This document shows, piece by piece, positions 63,086 through 64,000 of a DNA stretch of 64,000 nt. Made by a program: the position numbers and the translations under genes. How positions within the stretch are numbered: the first letter of the stretch is position 1; each line of letters opens with the position of its first letter. Under the pieces are notes generated by a model. The model did not search any database. It was not told the origin of the DNA and saw only the letters and a program-made list of their open reading frames with translations. Source of the stretch: Acetobacter syzygii (lineage in GTDB: Bacteria; Pseudomonadota; Alphaproteobacteria; Acetobacterales; Acetobacteraceae); assembly GCF_000964225.1 (NCBI RefSeq), contig NZ_BAMZ01000003.1, forward strand, positions 62,001 through 126,000, given 5' to 3'.

Positions 63086-64000
63086 TCAGATCAGGGACAG
63101 CAGACGTTGCTCCAGTCTGGCAGACTGGACTGACGCCCTGAGCTGATCCCTTGCTGCCTGCCGGGCCGCCTGCCCCATGGCCGAGCGTTCGCTACCACGC
63201 AGCACATGCACCAACGCCTGTGCCAAAGCCTGCGGGTCCCCCGCTGGCACAAGCAGGCCGCCACCGCCCAATGTGGCCTCATCCAACCCGGCCTGGGTGG
63301 AGGCCACAACAGGCACACCACACATCATTGCTTCTGCGGCAACACTCGGCAGGCCCTCGTGGTCTCCGCCTGCGGCACGCACACTGGGCACAACCAGCGC
63401 CACTGCCTGTTCAAACTGCTGGCGGAGTTGTTGAGCCGATAACCACCCCGCAAACACAACATGCTCCAGCCCCTGTGCCTGCTGTTCCATGGCGGCCCGC
63501 AATGGACCATCCCCCGCCAGCACAACAGAAGGCGTTAAGCCCTGCTGGGCCAGAATGCGCAAAGCCTGTAGCAGAATGGGCAAGCCTTTTTTTTCTACAA
63601 ACCTGCCAGCAAATACCAAACGGTCAAAAGGCCCGCGCACAGGGGCCGTATCCTCCGTACCTATGGCCAGCACTTCCAGTTTTTGCTCTGGCACACCGCG
63701 TTCGAGCAGTTTGCTACGCACCCCTTCGGACACACAGATGAACACGGCAGCATAGTCCACCAGTGCCCGCCAGCGACGCTGAAAAATGGGGGGCGGAAAT
63801 GTATGGCTATAATGTCTGTCCTTAAAAGCATCCCCGCCATGGAAGGTCACTGCCAGCGGAAGCCCCAGTTGCATGGCAATAGGCAGCGCCAGTGCTCCCC
63901 CTCGGCCAAACTGGGCATGGACCACAACAGGGGCAAGATCTGCTACCGCCTGCCCTGCCCTCCACCCGATCTGCCGGAACGCCAGCCGCCGCATGGCCCC
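63086..64000 (-). CDS. GT4-family glycosyltransferase, N-terminus outside the window
   Basis: About 304 C-terminal residues of a GT-B glycosyltransferase. HAQFGRGGALALPIAMQLGL belongs to the N-terminal domain; LVFAGRFVEKKGLPILLQAL, VVFAGWLSAQQLRQQFE, and VPSVRAAGGDHEGLPSVAAE lie in the nucleotide-sugar-binding half with its E-x7-E-like motif. A full-length GT4 is about 380-400 aa, so roughly 80-100 residues are missing beyond base 64000; the ATG at 63994 is probably internal. Sugar and acceptor are unknown. Confidence 0.88.
   Translation of the reverse strand, partial: GAMRRLAFRQIGWRAGQAVADLAPVVVHAQFGRGGALALPIAMQLGLPLAVTFHGGDAFKDRHYSHTFPPPIFQRRWRALVDYAAVFICVSEGVRSKLLERGVPEQKLEVLAIGTEDTAPVRGPFDRLVFAGRFVEKKGLPILLQALRILAQQGLTPSVVLAGDGPLRAAMEQQAQGLEHVVFAGWLSAQQLRQQFEQAVALVVPSVRAAGGDHEGLPSVAAEAMMCGVPVVASTQAGLDEATLGGGGLLVPAGDPQALAQALVHVLRGSERSAMGQAARQAARDQLRASVQSARLEQRLLSLI

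Noticed and set aside
1-64000. Search for CRISPR arrays, insertion sequences, integrases, attachment sites and toxin–antitoxin pairs
   Set aside because: No regularly spaced repeats, transposase or integrase motifs, or paired small toxin/antitoxin frames were seen; the gene content is almost wholly conserved core genes.

Overview
The window is chromosomal core DNA of an alphaproteobacterium, most likely an acetic acid bacterium (Acetobacteraceae, probably Acetobacter). Pointers are the gene orders thrC–M16 peptidase–pmbA, DUF177–rpmF–plsX–fabH–ihfA–merR, ffh–rpsP–rimM–trmD–rplS–leuCDB and rarA–rluC–asmA–atp12; mitochondrial-type genes (Atm1, COQ9, ATP12, a Tim44-like protein, a processing-peptidase-like M16 enzyme); a PmtA-type phospholipid methyltransferase; and an apparent loss of cytochrome c oxidase genes around ctaB. 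The genus is inferred, not proven. Coding density is high, and I saw no phage, integrase, insertion sequence, CRISPR array or plasmid function.

Layout. 1–4.4 kb: fusA (cut by the window edge), rpmB, a small unknown gene and an Atm1-type exporter, all on the minus strand. 4.5–13 kb: a Nudix hydrolase, glnD, mutS and a TPR/glycosyltransferase-like protein. 13–21 kb (plus strand): M32 carboxypeptidase, an exported Yellow/royal-jelly-like protein, thrC, M16 peptidase, pmbA and a Tim44-like protein, closed by a strong bidirectional terminator. 21–25.5 kb (minus): a 45-residue membrane protein, ctaB, a subunit-I-like protein that has lost its catalytic ligands, pmtA and gshB. 25.5–31 kb: a GT39 gene, a GT2–GtrA fusion and an Lrp regulator in one unit, divergent from trxB and a LysR gene. 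31–36.5 kb: mucR, ihfB, a UdgX-type DNA glycosylase fusion, murJ, an AI-2E-family permease and tRNA-Pro(GGG). 36.6–41.6 kb: the fatty-acid/phospholipid cluster and bamE. 41.6–45.9 kb: a tight run def–coq9–marR–ompR–envZ, divergent from rpsU. 46–53 kb: leuCDB, rplS, trmD, rimM, rpsP and ffh. 53–64 kb: Spy-like, atp12, asmA, rluC, rarA, lolA, ubiA, rsmE, gshA and a glycosyltransferase cut by the window edge.

How the genes work together. Most serve translation (EF-G, L28, L32, S21, L19, S16, TrmD, RimM, RsmE, RluC, peptide deformylase, SRP54), envelope construction (PlsX, FabH, MurJ, BamE, LolA, AsmA, PmtA, glycosyltransferases), respiration and quinones (CtaB, UbiA, COQ9, ATP12) or thiol balance (GshA, GshB, TrxB, Atm1). 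Both IHF subunits and a MucR regulator are also present.

I found no clearly new multi-gene defence or mobile system. The points most worth a second look are the intact but ligand-less oxidase subunit I homologue beside ctaB, the two-gene glycosylation module with its Lrp regulator, the UdgX/DUF4130 fusion without an adjacent radical-SAM partner, and two mutually exclusive hairpins just upstream of ihfB. Starts marked as revised were chosen from family length, Shine-Dalgarno position and neighbour spacing.
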